A stretch of DNA of 64,000 bases from DASVUC01 sp038237225 (GTDB lineage: Bacteria; Planctomycetota; Phycisphaerae; Tepidisphaerales; Tepidisphaeraceae): positions 30,616 to 94,615 of the forward strand of contig JBBRYX010000020.1 of assembly GCA_038237225.1 (NCBI GenBank), written 5' to 3'. Below are positions 26,009 to 34,509 of this stretch, piece after piece (position 1 is the first letter of the stretch; each line of letters begins with the position of its first letter). The position numbers and the translations under genes were made by a program. The notes below the pieces were generated by a model. It ran no database searches. It saw only the letters and a program-made list of their open reading frames with translations, and had not been told where the DNA came from.

Positions 26009-26048
26009 CCCTGAGCCTGTCGAAGGCCTGTCCTGAGCCTGTCGAAGG
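26009..26048. repeat. Tandem CCTGAGCCTGTCGAAGG repeat
   Basis: Two direct copies of CCTGAGCCTGTCGAAGG between the lipoprotein gene and the next reverse gene. It is related to the CTGAGCTCGNCGAAG module nested in other repeats of this window. Confidence 0.8.
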
Positions 26049-26052
26049 GTGG

Positions 26053-26577
26053 CTACAGTTCTTCATTCAGAATCTGCCCAAGCTGCTGACTGACTTCCCC
26101 CATGGCAGATTCATTTAGCTTGGGATCAATCAGATCCAGCTTGTCCTCCCGGCCTTTGAAGTGGAGGGTCCAGATGTCCTTGCCCTCTTCCTTGCGACTG
26201 CCATCGTAGATGAGCAGTTTCTTCCGCATCAGGATCAGACCCAGAACGAATCGGAAATTCAGCTTGCCCGGCTCCTCGGTGTCCTTCAATCTTTCAAACA
26301 GCTCGCCAAGCACTTCGTCATCGACAAACAACTTTTTCTTGGTGTCGGCGGCCGGCATCGTCGTCTGCCAGAACCCGACAACTTCCTTTTGATCGAAGTC
26401 CGGCCAGGCGCTCATCGAAACATCCAGACGCTCAAAACCCGTTGCAGTCTCGCGCAGCGCCGCCATAAACTTTTCGCCCTGATGGATGTCCGCGCCGCTG
26501 ATCGAGCACTTGCCCGTCGGGCGGCCCATCTCGTAGCCCCCGGATCCCTGTGGCTTGGTTGGAGCAGCCGTGCTCAT
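26053..26577 (-). CDS. Conserved-looking hypothetical protein
   Basis: 174 residues, soluble, with no signal peptide. It begins with a flexible MSTAAPTKPQGSGG then GRPTGKCSISGADIHQGEKFMAAL, which looks like a small beta motif with one Cys. Then come WPDFDQKEVVGFWQTTMP and a helical C-terminal half (FRFVLGLILMRKKLLIYD, WTLHFKGREDKLDLIDP). I recall similar proteins in planctomycetes without a function. It follows the cyclodeaminase gene after a family B repeat. Confidence 0.7.
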   Translation of the reverse strand: MSTAAPTKPQGSGGYEMGRPTGKCSISGADIHQGEKFMAALRETATGFERLDVSMSAWPDFDQKEVVGFWQTTMPAADTKKKLFVDDEVLGELFERLKDTEEPGKLNFRFVLGLILMRKKLLIYDGSRKEEGKDIWTLHFKGREDKLDLIDPKLNESAMGEVSQQLGQILNEEL

Positions 26578-26594
26578 GTTTCATGCCTCCATGG

Positions 26595-26649
26595 GTAGGG
26601 GCGACACTTGTGTCGCCCGGGCGCAGGGCAACACACGTGTTGCCCCTAC
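26595..26649. repeat. Dispersed palindrome, family B, double hairpin
   Basis: GTAGGGGCGACACTTGTGTC opens the element and GTGTTGCCCCTAC closes it. It supplies the TAG stop codon of the cyclodeaminase gene at 26646-26648. Confidence 0.8.
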
Positions 26650-27275
26650 ATCTCCATTCGATAGCGTTCCCAGATTCTCGGGACGTTCCGCTTCACGATC
26701 TCCGTCGCCCGCACCAGCATCTGCTCGGTGGCAGCTTCGAAACGCATTCGCTCCTGCACGTCGACGACCGAGGGCAGGTTCGCCCTTACGTTGTACACGC
26801 CGGAGCGGATCGTCGCCATGGCCAGCTCGGCACAGACCGCGAGATCGCTGAGCAGGTAAACGTTGCAGATTTCCCAGACGCGATCGACGCGCTCGAGGAT
26901 GGCCAAGCCGCAAGCCGCCATCGCCTGGGGGATGCGGATGCACGCGAGGAGGGTCACGTCGATCTGCTCCTGCCGGCCCGGCGCGCCGGCGGGCAATTTC
27001 TTGGCTGCCGTGTGCAGATCGTATGCCGCCTGGTCCTCGCGCATGAGGTTCAACATCAGCTTCCGGCCCCGCCCCAGCTCCACCAGCGCCTGGCGGAGAA
27101 TGCCCTCAGTTTCCGGGATGCTCGCTTTGCGATCGACGCTGTAATTGAGGGTCATCTCGCCCATCGCGGCAGCAAGCGCGCCCGCGAGCGCCGCAACCGA
27201 GCCGCCGCCGGGGGCGGGTTGCTTACCGGCAGTGGCGTTCAAGAAATCGCCGATCGTTGTTGTGTCGTCGTACAT
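26646..27275 (-). CDS. Formiminotetrahydrofolate cyclodeaminase family protein (FTCD_C)
   Basis: 209 residues from ATG 27275 (MYDDTTTIGDFLNATAG). The signature is plain: GKQPAPGGGSVAALAGALAAAMGEM, followed by helices typical of the all-alpha FTCD C-terminal domain (AYDLHTAAKKLP, ACGLAILERVDRVWEICN, YNVRANLPSV). The family releases ammonia from formimino-THF to give methenyl-THF in histidine or purine catabolism. No glutamate formiminotransferase is adjacent. The stop codon is provided by a dispersed repeat, so the original C-terminus may have been slightly different. Confidence 0.88.
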   Translation of the reverse strand: MYDDTTTIGDFLNATAGKQPAPGGGSVAALAGALAAAMGEMTLNYSVDRKASIPETEGILRQALVELGRGRKLMLNLMREDQAAYDLHTAAKKLPAGAPGRQEQIDVTLLACIRIPQAMAACGLAILERVDRVWEICNVYLLSDLAVCAELAMATIRSGVYNVRANLPSVVDVQERMRFEAATEQMLVRATEIVKRNVPRIWERYRMEM

Positions 27276-27283
27276 GATCTGTT

Positions 27284-27366
27284 GTAGCCCGGGCATCCTG
27301 CCCGTGTTCCGAATCGCTCACGCGGGCAGGATGCGACTCGACTGAGCTCGCCGAAGTCCCATGCTA
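27284..27366. repeat. Dispersed palindrome, family A, double hairpin with nested module
   Basis: GTAGCCCGGGCATCCTGCCC starts and a CATGCTAC-type end closes the element. The second hairpin is interrupted at 27335-27358 by a 24-base module beginning GACTCGACTGAG and ending CGAAGTC. The same composite lies at 49131-49213. Confidence 0.8.
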
Positions 27367-27370
27367 CAGG

Positions 27371-30295
27371 TTACTTGGCATCATGCTGCACGCCGCGCGG
27401 CGTCAAATCAACCGGAGGAAAATCCTTGTACGTTCGCACTCCGGTCTTTACTTTGACAATCGCGGGGTTTGGCGTAGTGACAGTCACCACGCAGGATTTT
27501 AGATGCTGCGCCGCCACGCCACGGACTTGATCGAGCGTGACGGCTTTGATTCGCTCGCCGAGCTTGTCGTGCCAGTCGTACCCGACGCCATCCACTTCAT
27601 CCATCGCGGCCGTTCGCGCCTGCTCCGACGGCGTCTCGCGACTCATCGCCTCCAGCGTCGTAATCAATTCTTTCGAACGCTTGAACCACGGGGCGTTCAT
27701 CGCTTCGGCTGATCCCTGCAAGCGCGCGATGTTCTCAAGCATTACATCGATCACCTCGTTTACCTTATCCGGATCGCAGCCGGCGTACGCGAAGAACGTG
27801 CCCGGTAATTTTTCATTCAGGCCCGGCATGTCCTGGCCGTGAACGACATAGACGAGGCCCCGCCCGCGCAGAATCTCATGGAGGTAACCCGTCGGATAAC
27901 CCCAGCCGCTCGCCATCGTATCACCGACATCCAACGCGTACGTGGAGGGCGCCGCGAAAACACTTTTAGAATTGAATCCGATGATTACGCCCGCGACAGG
28001 AAGTTCGGTTTTGTTCAGTTCCACCCGCTCCACCTGAACCGACGGCTGCGGAACCGTCGCCACGCTCGGCACCTCGCCCTTCGGCCGCATCGGGCTGATT
28101 TTCGAAGCGGGCGCCTGGCTCGATGCAAACGCCCGCTGCGCCAGCGCCTGCGCCTGATCCAACGGAATATCGCCATAAATCGCCAGCACGCGCGGAGCCC
28201 GCAGGATCTTCTGGTCATACCACTGACGACACTGCTCCGGGGTAAATGCCGACACGTTCTCCTTCGTCCCGATTCGAATGAACTGGTAAGGAGACTTCGT
28301 CGGCCCAAAGTAGGCCTTGCGGAAGAATCGCATGGATGCGCTCATCCAGTCGGCATCCAGCCCCTCGATCGCCGCGAGCACCCGCTGCTTCATCGGCGTC
28401 AGCTCATCAGGAGCGAAAATCGGGTTCTTCACGATGTCGGCAAAAACCTCAAAGGCTTTTTCAACATCGCCCCTGAGACACTGCGCGGACCAGAACCAGT
28501 GGTTGTTGTCGAGGCCCGCGCTGAGGTCACCGCCGATCGAGTCAAAGAATTCGGCAATCTGCTGCGCGCCGCGGGTCTTGGTGCCGCGCGGCAATAACTG
28601 CATCGTCAGGTTCCCCAGACCATTCGTCTTTGCATCCTCGACCGTCAACCCGCCACTTGCGAACATCTGCATGACCACAAGCGGTGAAGTCGAGATTCGC
28701 TTATGCAGCAGGATCGTCCCATCCGGTAGCGCCATCCGCACAACGCTCGACTTGGTCGCTTGCGCGATGGTCTGGGTCGTCGGGGCAACCTTTCTCAGCA
28801 AATCTTCTGCCTTGGGAAGACCACCCGCGCCCGTGAATTCTGACGGCAGCATCGCCGTCGTCAGCATGCGCTCGCGAACGAAATACTTCTTCGCCATCGC
28901 CTGCAATTGCTCCGCGGTGACGGCTTCAACCCGGCGAACATAACGATCCTGAAAGTGCGGATCCCCCGTGCTCATGAGATCCGTCGCCATCGACGCGGCA
29001 ATGTCTTCGGACGTCTGCTGCGACTTCACGCGGTTGGCGCGCATCTGCACCTTGGCGCTGGCGATGCGGTCGCTCGGGATGCCGGACTTGATAACTCCAT
29101 CCAGGATCGAGAGCAGGGCCTCGGTCGCCTGCGGAATGTTCTTCGGGTCCAGCTCCATCTGAATTCCAAACGTGCCGTCGACGTAAGCGGGGGTGTCGTC
29201 CGCCGCGGAGATGGCAGTAACAAGCCGACGCTTATCCCGCAGCTCCTCGACCAGGATCGAGCTTTCGCCCGAGCCAAGCGCTGTGGCCAATAGATCCAGC
29301 GAATAAAGCTCCGCGCTCGTCAGCCTCACGGTGGGAAAACCAATGAAAATTCGCGCTTGCCCGAGCTTTGGAAATGTCGTTGCCATCGTTCGCGGCGACT
29401 GCACGGGCGGCTCATCCGCAATATTGCGATCCGTCACGCGACCCGGCGCGGCATCGTCCAGATTCTTGATCATCGCCGCGAGCAGCTCTTTCGGCTCCAT
29501 GTCGCCGGCAATGGAGAACACCATGTTGTTCGGCTGATAAGTTTGCTTGTAGTAGCTGTACACATCATCGCGCGACAGGCCGCGAATCACCTCCTGGTAA
29601 CCGATCACCGGCACGCGAGCCGGGCTGACGAGATAACGGTTCTGCTGGGTCAACTGATAGAAGACCCAATCCGGCTCTCCGGTGTCCTTCTCCAATTCGC
29701 GCTGCACAACCTCATACTCTCGTCGATATTCCGCGGGTGTGATCAACGCGCCCAGCATCCAGCCGGTCACCAGATCCACCGCCTCGGTCATGTGCTCGGG
29801 CGTGGTGTTGATGTAGTAGGCGGTGTGATCGGAGGTGGTGTAGGCGTTGGAATCATTTCCGATCCGCTGAAGCAGATCGCGGTTCTGCGCTTCCGTTCGG
29901 CGCACCGAGGATCCACCGGCCACGAGATGCTCGAGCAGGTGTGACAGCCCGCCCCCAAGCCAGGGTCCCTCATACACGCCGCCGGTGTAGACATAGCCGC
30001 GCACCGCCACGGCGGGCGATGGAACGCGCTTGGCGATCACCACCGCGCCGTTTTTCAGACGCGAGACAATCTCATCCGGCTGCTCGACGATTCGATATTC
30101 TTCTTTCCCGTAACCGCTCGGGCGGGTCGCAGGAGCCTCAGGATTGGTTGGCGGTGATGCCTTCGCCTGCGCCGGCCCATCAAGCGCCGCAGGTTGTGAC
30201 GCTGAGTTCCCCCGCTTCTGCGCCAGGCACCCCAGGCACAGCGTCATCAGAACTCCCGCCACCAACGCAATCCGTTCGATCCTTCGCATCGACAT
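27371..30295 (-). CDS. M16 family zinc metallopeptidase, two-domain lipoprotein
   Basis: 974 residues from ATG 30295 (MSMRRIERIALVAG); a lipobox LCLGC suggests membrane anchoring, and further upstream codons are not signal-like. The first M16 unit has the inverted zinc motif HLLEH (His119, Glu122, His123) in GGGLSHLLEHL, and the substrate-binding region YYKQTYQPNNMVFSIAGD. A second M16-like unit from ~residue 510 (VRMALPDGTILLHKRIST, GLGNLTMQLLPRGT) lacks the zinc motif, as usual for pitrilysin-type enzymes. Length matches two-domain M16 proteases of ~900-1000 residues. Probably degrades exported peptides in the periplasm. Confidence 0.93.
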   Translation of the reverse strand: MSMRRIERIALVAGVLMTLCLGCLAQKRGNSASQPAALDGPAQAKASPPTNPEAPATRPSGYGKEEYRIVEQPDEIVSRLKNGAVVIAKRVPSPAVAVRGYVYTGGVYEGPWLGGGLSHLLEHLVAGGSSVRRTEAQNRDLLQRIGNDSNAYTTSDHTAYYINTTPEHMTEAVDLVTGWMLGALITPAEYRREYEVVQRELEKDTGEPDWVFYQLTQQNRYLVSPARVPVIGYQEVIRGLSRDDVYSYYKQTYQPNNMVFSIAGDMEPKELLAAMIKNLDDAAPGRVTDRNIADEPPVQSPRTMATTFPKLGQARIFIGFPTVRLTSAELYSLDLLATALGSGESSILVEELRDKRRLVTAISAADDTPAYVDGTFGIQMELDPKNIPQATEALLSILDGVIKSGIPSDRIASAKVQMRANRVKSQQTSEDIAASMATDLMSTGDPHFQDRYVRRVEAVTAEQLQAMAKKYFVRERMLTTAMLPSEFTGAGGLPKAEDLLRKVAPTTQTIAQATKSSVVRMALPDGTILLHKRISTSPLVVMQMFASGGLTVEDAKTNGLGNLTMQLLPRGTKTRGAQQIAEFFDSIGGDLSAGLDNNHWFWSAQCLRGDVEKAFEVFADIVKNPIFAPDELTPMKQRVLAAIEGLDADWMSASMRFFRKAYFGPTKSPYQFIRIGTKENVSAFTPEQCRQWYDQKILRAPRVLAIYGDIPLDQAQALAQRAFASSQAPASKISPMRPKGEVPSVATVPQPSVQVERVELNKTELPVAGVIIGFNSKSVFAAPSTYALDVGDTMASGWGYPTGYLHEILRGRGLVYVVHGQDMPGLNEKLPGTFFAYAGCDPDKVNEVIDVMLENIARLQGSAEAMNAPWFKRSKELITTLEAMSRETPSEQARTAAMDEVDGVGYDWHDKLGERIKAVTLDQVRGVAAQHLKSCVVTVTTPNPAIVKVKTGVRTYKDFPPVDLTPRGVQHDAK

Positions 30296-30412
30296 CCTCG
30301 TGGTTGTATTCAAGAGGAATGTTTTAACGACAGAAGCGTCTGGAACACAGAGGCAAAACCGGAAGTGCACAGATTGCAGCCGAGATTGTCCCGGTTCGTC
30401 GAACGCTCTCGC

Positions 30413-31639
30413 CTACAGATCCGTGGGGTATTCGACCGGAGCCGTGACGGGGGGCGCTCCGGGGGCCGATGTTGCTTTCGTCGCGGGATGCGTTGCGGGC
30501 TCGGGTGTCTCTAATTCAATGGGCGCGTGCTGAGTGGTGGGAGGGGGTGGCGGCTCATTCAGGTTCGTGAGCGGACCTTCCGGAGAGTCGATCGTGAGAA
30601 GAGCGCCGGTCCAGAGCGTGGCCGCGAACGCGAGAAACAGAAGCAAGCCGAATCCCGCGGCAATAAACCCTCGACGTGGAGAGAACCGGGCGGCGAGCGC
30701 GAGAATCAACGGAAGCAGGACGACAGCGGCGCCGCCAACCGCGTGGGCGAATCGGCGGGTCGGTTCCGGGCGCTGGTGGGCATCAAGCTGCACCACCGTG
30801 TCGTAGATCGCGCGCCAGGACCAGGTGTCCGTGATCACAGCAATCGCCCACAAACCGGCAAGCGCGGTGGCGATAACGAGCAGTGAGCCGAGAAGCCAAT
30901 AGCGGGCAGAGGGGACCTGATGATACGTGATGCGTGGCACGTCAAAATCCGTAGGGACGGCGGCATGGGGAACGAAAGCGGCGGCGTAATGGGCCTGCGA
31001 AGGATGGATGTTCACAAACAAATCCGCGCCAGAATGCGATGCCGCGCGAAAGCTCAGGCCCAGCGCAATGGCGCAGATGGGAATCGCAAGGCTGGCGAGA
31101 ATGACATGGATATCGACCGGCGACAACGCCCGATCGAGCGGGCGCGCCGTGGCTCGATGAGGCGAAATCGTGTCAGGCACGTCTCGCCAGGACGCAATTG
31201 AAATCGCCGCAACCGAGGCAAGCACGACGACAAGCAGCGGCAACTGAAGCCGGCGGCGGAGCGTATCGGATCCGCCAATGTAGATGACGCAGGTGAGCAG
31301 AAGGACTGCAATCGCGGCCGACGTGATCAGCGCATGGTTGCGGAGCGTCGTCCACGCTTCATCGTTGAGCGGAGAAGTCGCGCGAAGCTCATGCCACGTT
31401 CGAGGCGGCTCCAGCAACTCCTGCGTCTGGCTGAGCCGCAACAGGTCGCAAAACCCAACCGCAGCCGTGGGAACAGAGAGAATCGCGCCAATCAGGATCA
31501 TCCACCGCGCGGCAATTCTCGCGGAAGACCTGCGCCAAAGGAACGCGAACAGCTCGATCCCCGCTCCTAAGATCAAGAGCGCGATCGGAAAATGGATCAG
31601 GATGAGGTGGAGGTTCGGAACGGCAAAACTGCGAGGCAC
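30413..31639 (-). CDS. DUF2231-type multi-pass membrane protein
   Basis: 408 residues with about nine hydrophobic helices in two blocks. The N-terminus NLHLILIHFPIALLILGAG carries the His-x(5)-His-Phe-Pro signature of DUF2231 proteins, which are often found beside haem or cytochrome proteins. Helices recur at WMILIGAILSVPTAAVGF, ITSAAIAVLLLTCVIYIG and VIATALAGLWAIAVI, then a C-terminal block ending in a proline/threonine-rich tail. A role near respiratory cofactors is only inferred. Divergent from the PhyH gene, with 281 bases between. Confidence 0.75.
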   Translation of the reverse strand: MPRSFAVPNLHLILIHFPIALLILGAGIELFAFLWRRSSARIAARWMILIGAILSVPTAAVGFCDLLRLSQTQELLEPPRTWHELRATSPLNDEAWTTLRNHALITSAAIAVLLLTCVIYIGGSDTLRRRLQLPLLVVVLASVAAISIASWRDVPDTISPHRATARPLDRALSPVDIHVILASLAIPICAIALGLSFRAASHSGADLFVNIHPSQAHYAAAFVPHAAVPTDFDVPRITYHQVPSARYWLLGSLLVIATALAGLWAIAVITDTWSWRAIYDTVVQLDAHQRPEPTRRFAHAVGGAAVVLLPLILALAARFSPRRGFIAAGFGLLLFLAFAATLWTGALLTIDSPEGPLTNLNEPPPPPTTQHAPIELETPEPATHPATKATSAPGAPPVTAPVEYPTDL

Positions 31640-31803
31640 AAGCGCTCCTTCGACGATGACGGCAGCAGCATAGCGTTCGAGTGCACCGTTCGACTATTCG
31701 AAATGAGCCTGCTCCCTGTAATGAGGTTACTCGTTGCGGGCGGAAGTGTTTAGGGCATGCGGTGTCACGACAAATCGCAAACTCTCGGGCGGCAGCCAAT
31801 CCT

Positions 31804-31855
31804 GTAGGGGCGACACGACTCGACTGAGCTCGTCGAAGTCAAGTGTTGCCCCTAC
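31804..31855. repeat. Dispersed palindrome, family B, with nested module
   Basis: GTAGGGGCGACAC opens and GTGTTGCCCCTAC closes the element. The 24-base module (GACTCGACTGAG...CGAAGTC) sits in the middle at 31817-31840. It lies in the divergent promoter region of the DUF2231 and PhyH genes. Confidence 0.85.
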
Positions 31856-31888
31856 AACGCACGGGGAATGCGGACGATCGAGACGTGA

Positions 31889-31913
31889 TATAATGCGAAC
31901 TCTTTAGAAAGGA
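31889..31913 (+). promoter_or_regulatory. Candidate -10 box and ribosome binding site of the PhyH gene
   Basis: A consensus TATAAT (31889-31894) lies 26 bases before the GTG start, and AAAGGA (31908-31913) is 7 bases before it. No clear -35 box is seen, so an alternative or activator-dependent promoter is possible. Confidence 0.5.
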
Positions 31914-31920
31914 CTTTGCG

Positions 31921-33039
31921 GTGATTGCAGAGAAGGTAACCGACCGGTATCACGTCAAGGTCGAGGATTACGTCCGCTTTCGCCGCGACGGCTTCTGCGT
32001 CATTCGCGGGCTCGCTTCTCCCGAGAACGTGCGGGAGCTTCGGCAGCATACCGACGATCTGATGCAGGGGCGGCTTCCGGAACAGACCCAGACGATGGCA
32101 CAGCGGGAGCTCGAGAAAGATCACGGCGTGTCCGTTCAGAATCTGGAAGCGCCGCCGGCGGATTTGTCTCCTGAAGAAAAGGCGCAGTACTTCCTGCGGA
32201 TCCACATGCTGCACCGAAAGCTGGCGCTGCATGAAAAATACATGCTGCATCCGCGCGTGCTGGACGTGCTGGAGGTTTTGATCGGGCCGGATGTGTTGGC
32301 GCTTCAGACCATGCTCTTCCTGAAGCCGCCGGGGAAGCCCGGACAGGGTTGGCATCAGGATTCGTATTACATCCCAACCCATCCCGACACGCTCTGCGGC
32401 GCGTGGATCGCGATCGATGACTGCGATGAATTCAACGGCGCGATGTGGTTCGCCAAAGGCAGCGGCGTCGAGCCTGTGTATCCCCCCTGCCCCGAAGTCG
32501 AATATGGGTTTGGCGACAAGCTCGTCGGCGACATCACCTTCGTCAAAGGCGTCAGCAACACGGATGATTCGGTCAACATGCTGTCGCGCGTCGCCGATCG
32601 ATATGACCAGTTGCTTGTCAGCGCCAAGGCGGGCGATGTGGTTTTCTTCAACGGGCACGTGCTCCATCGCAGCAAGGAGAACGCGACGAAGGACCGGTTT
32701 CGCCGGGCGTTTGTTTCGCACTACTGCAACGCGCGATCGTTCACGCAATGGGGCGCGGACGAGCCGGGCGAGTTGGAGATTTCGCCCACCAAGGATCCGT
32801 TGACCGGGGCGACAAACGGATCGCACATCCTCGCGCGAGGGGATACGCACTTGCCATTCGCGATGCCTCGCTTTGGCAACCCCTGCTCGGCGCTCCTCAG
32901 CGCCGACGAACGAAAGAACGCGGGGAATTTCGCCCTGCGAATGATCGCTTCAATGAATGACGGCCTGATGGGCTGCGCCATCGCGGATCCGACGATGAAG
33001 CACGATCACCAGAAGAAGAATGAGGCCGGGGGGTACTGA
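31921..33039 (+). CDS. Phytanoyl-CoA dioxygenase (PhyH) family protein
   Basis: 372 residues, GTG start supported by AAAGGA. A non-haem Fe(II)/2-oxoglutarate oxygenase: the HxD pair is WHQDSYYI (His145, Asp147), the distal His is 249 in HVLHRSKENATKDRFRRAF, and the following Arg fits the 2-oxoglutarate site. N-terminal FRRDGFCVIRGLASPENV is the classical PhyH opening. The family hydroxylates small molecules or lipids; the substrate is unknown. The C-terminal ~80 residues (GDTHLPFAMPRFGNP) are longer than minimal members. Cytoplasmic. Confidence 0.92.
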   Translation: MIAEKVTDRYHVKVEDYVRFRRDGFCVIRGLASPENVRELRQHTDDLMQGRLPEQTQTMAQRELEKDHGVSVQNLEAPPADLSPEEKAQYFLRIHMLHRKLALHEKYMLHPRVLDVLEVLIGPDVLALQTMLFLKPPGKPGQGWHQDSYYIPTHPDTLCGAWIAIDDCDEFNGAMWFAKGSGVEPVYPPCPEVEYGFGDKLVGDITFVKGVSNTDDSVNMLSRVADRYDQLLVSAKAGDVVFFNGHVLHRSKENATKDRFRRAFVSHYCNARSFTQWGADEPGELEISPTKDPLTGATNGSHILARGDTHLPFAMPRFGNPCSALLSADERKNAGNFALRMIASMNDGLMGCAIADPTMKHDHQKKNEAGGY

Positions 33040-33094
33040 AAGAACGGATGGACCCGTGCGCACGCTTCCGCACGGACGACTGCTCAACAAACGG

Positions 33095-33448
33095 CTAGGC
33101 GCGCCACTTCTTCGTCACGACACCGTCTTTGATTTCGACGTAGGCGGTGTGCGTTTTTTCGTCTTCATTATGGCCCGCGAAAATGAACAGCAGCGTCCCG
33201 GAGCCGGTCTTCTTTTCGGTGTAGCTCCACTTCCACACCTCCGCGGTGCCGTCCAACTTCGAAGTGGACGAGGGTTCGCCAAGCGTCGCTTTCACCCAGG
33301 CGGCACTCGTCTTATTCGGCTCGATGCGGTCAAAGGTCGACTCCGGAATGTAGTTCCCCGATCGACTCACCTTCGAACTGCTGCTGACCAGACACCCCGC
33401 GAGCGGAAGCAGAATCATCGAGATCAGAAATGCACGGCGGTTGAGCAT
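33095..33448 (-). CDS. SmpA/OmlA (BamE)-like small lipoprotein
   Basis: 117 residues with a lipoprotein signal (RRAFLISMILLPLAGC, lipobox LAGC). The mature part has the BamE pattern: an ES-x(4)-I motif (ESTFDRIEPNKTSAAWVKATLGEPSST) followed by an aromatic beta strand (VWKWSYTEKK) and a closing strand (THTAYVEIKDGVVTKKW). BamE-type domains stabilise the outer-membrane beta-barrel machinery or act as protein-interaction modules. Other Bam genes are not in the window. Encoded opposite to its neighbours. Confidence 0.78.
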   Translation of the reverse strand: MLNRRAFLISMILLPLAGCLVSSSSKVSRSGNYIPESTFDRIEPNKTSAAWVKATLGEPSSTSKLDGTAEVWKWSYTEKKTGSGTLLFIFAGHNEDEKTHTAYVEIKDGVVTKKWRA

Positions 33449-33563
33449 GGTTTGTCTTCCTTCCCGGGAGCAAGGACACGATCAATTGCTTTTGGATAGT
33501 GCCCGGTAACATCATGATCGTCAGGATTGCTTGTCCTTCAATAGACAGGTTAAGTTTGGGAGG

Positions 33564-34505
33564 ATGAATGAGATCACGATTGGCCTCATCGGAGGGACCG
33601 GATTAGGCGAGGCGCTGGGAGCGGAAGGTGGGAATCGGCACGAAATTGAAACGCCTTTCGGCAAACCGAGCGATACGATCTTAGAGACGCATTGGGCGGG
33701 CGTCAGGGTGCTGATCCTTTCCCGGCATGGGCCGGGGCATCTGCTGAATCCATCGCAGGTGAACTATCGGGCGAACATTTTTGCGCTGAAGCAATTGGGA
33801 TGCACCCATCTCCTCGCTTCCGGAGCCGTTGGGTCGCTGCGCGAGGAGTTCCGACCGAGGGACCTCGTGGTGCCGGATCAGATCATCGATCGCACGACCC
33901 GGCGGGCTGGAACCTTCTTCGAGAACGCCGCCGTGCATGTGGAGTTTGCGGAACCTTTTGATTTCGCCATGCGTCAAATGATTTTGGAAGCCGCCCGGCA
34001 GGAAGAGAAGGCGGAAGTGGGCCTGAAGGTGAACGGGCGAGGCTGTTATGTCTGCATGGAAGGCCCCGCATTTTCAACGCGTGCGGAGAGCCTGATGCAT
34101 CGGCTCTGGGGCGGCGATCTGATCGGGATGACCGCGATGCCCGAAGCAAAATTAGCACGCGAAGCCGAGATTCCGTACGCGCTCGTCGCCCTGGTCACGG
34201 ACTATGATTGCTGGAGAGCCAAGCCGCCCTCGGCTGAGACCAGCGAGCCGCGGAAGATCGATCCGCATCTGCTGCTCAAGGAGATTCAGGGAAACCTCAA
34301 GGCCGCATCCGAAGCGGCGGCAACCGTCATGCGGAAAACTGTTGAACTGATGGCGAATCAGCGAGAACGATTGGCGGATTGCCCGGCGCTGCACGCCCTG
34401 GAGCTTGGCGTATGGTCCGACAAGTCCCGAATCGACCGGGACGAAGTGGAAAAGCTTCGGCCCTTGTGGGGGAAGTATTTTCAAGACGTGAGCCATGAAT
34501 CGTGA
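33564..34505 (+). CDS. mtnP: S-methyl-5'-thioadenosine / purine nucleoside phosphorylase
   Basis: 313 residues. Cleaves MTA (or a purine nucleoside) with phosphate, feeding methionine salvage. Family motifs: IGLIGGTGLGEALG, SRHGPGHLLNPSQVNYRAN, LASGAVGSLREEFRPRDLVVPDQ, YVCMEGPAFSTRAES, GMTAMPEAKLAREAEIPYA and VTDYDCW. The start at 33564 follows GGGAGG with almost no spacing, so an upstream TTG at 33531 in the same frame is a possible alternative. Substrate specificity between MTA and other nucleosides is not certain from sequence. It overlaps or abuts the PQQ/TPR gene start. Confidence 0.9.
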   Translation: MNEITIGLIGGTGLGEALGAEGGNRHEIETPFGKPSDTILETHWAGVRVLILSRHGPGHLLNPSQVNYRANIFALKQLGCTHLLASGAVGSLREEFRPRDLVVPDQIIDRTTRRAGTFFENAAVHVEFAEPFDFAMRQMILEAARQEEKAEVGLKVNGRGCYVCMEGPAFSTRAESLMHRLWGGDLIGMTAMPEAKLAREAEIPYALVALVTDYDCWRAKPPSAETSEPRKIDPHLLLKEIQGNLKAASEAAATVMRKTVELMANQRERLADCPALHALELGVWSDKSRIDRDEVEKLRPLWGKYFQDVSHES

Positions 34506-34509
34506 ACCC

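Noticed and set aside
26002..26052. tandem CCTGAGCCTGTCGAAGG as a terminator
   Set aside because: The copies are direct, not inverted, and no U-tract follows on either strand.
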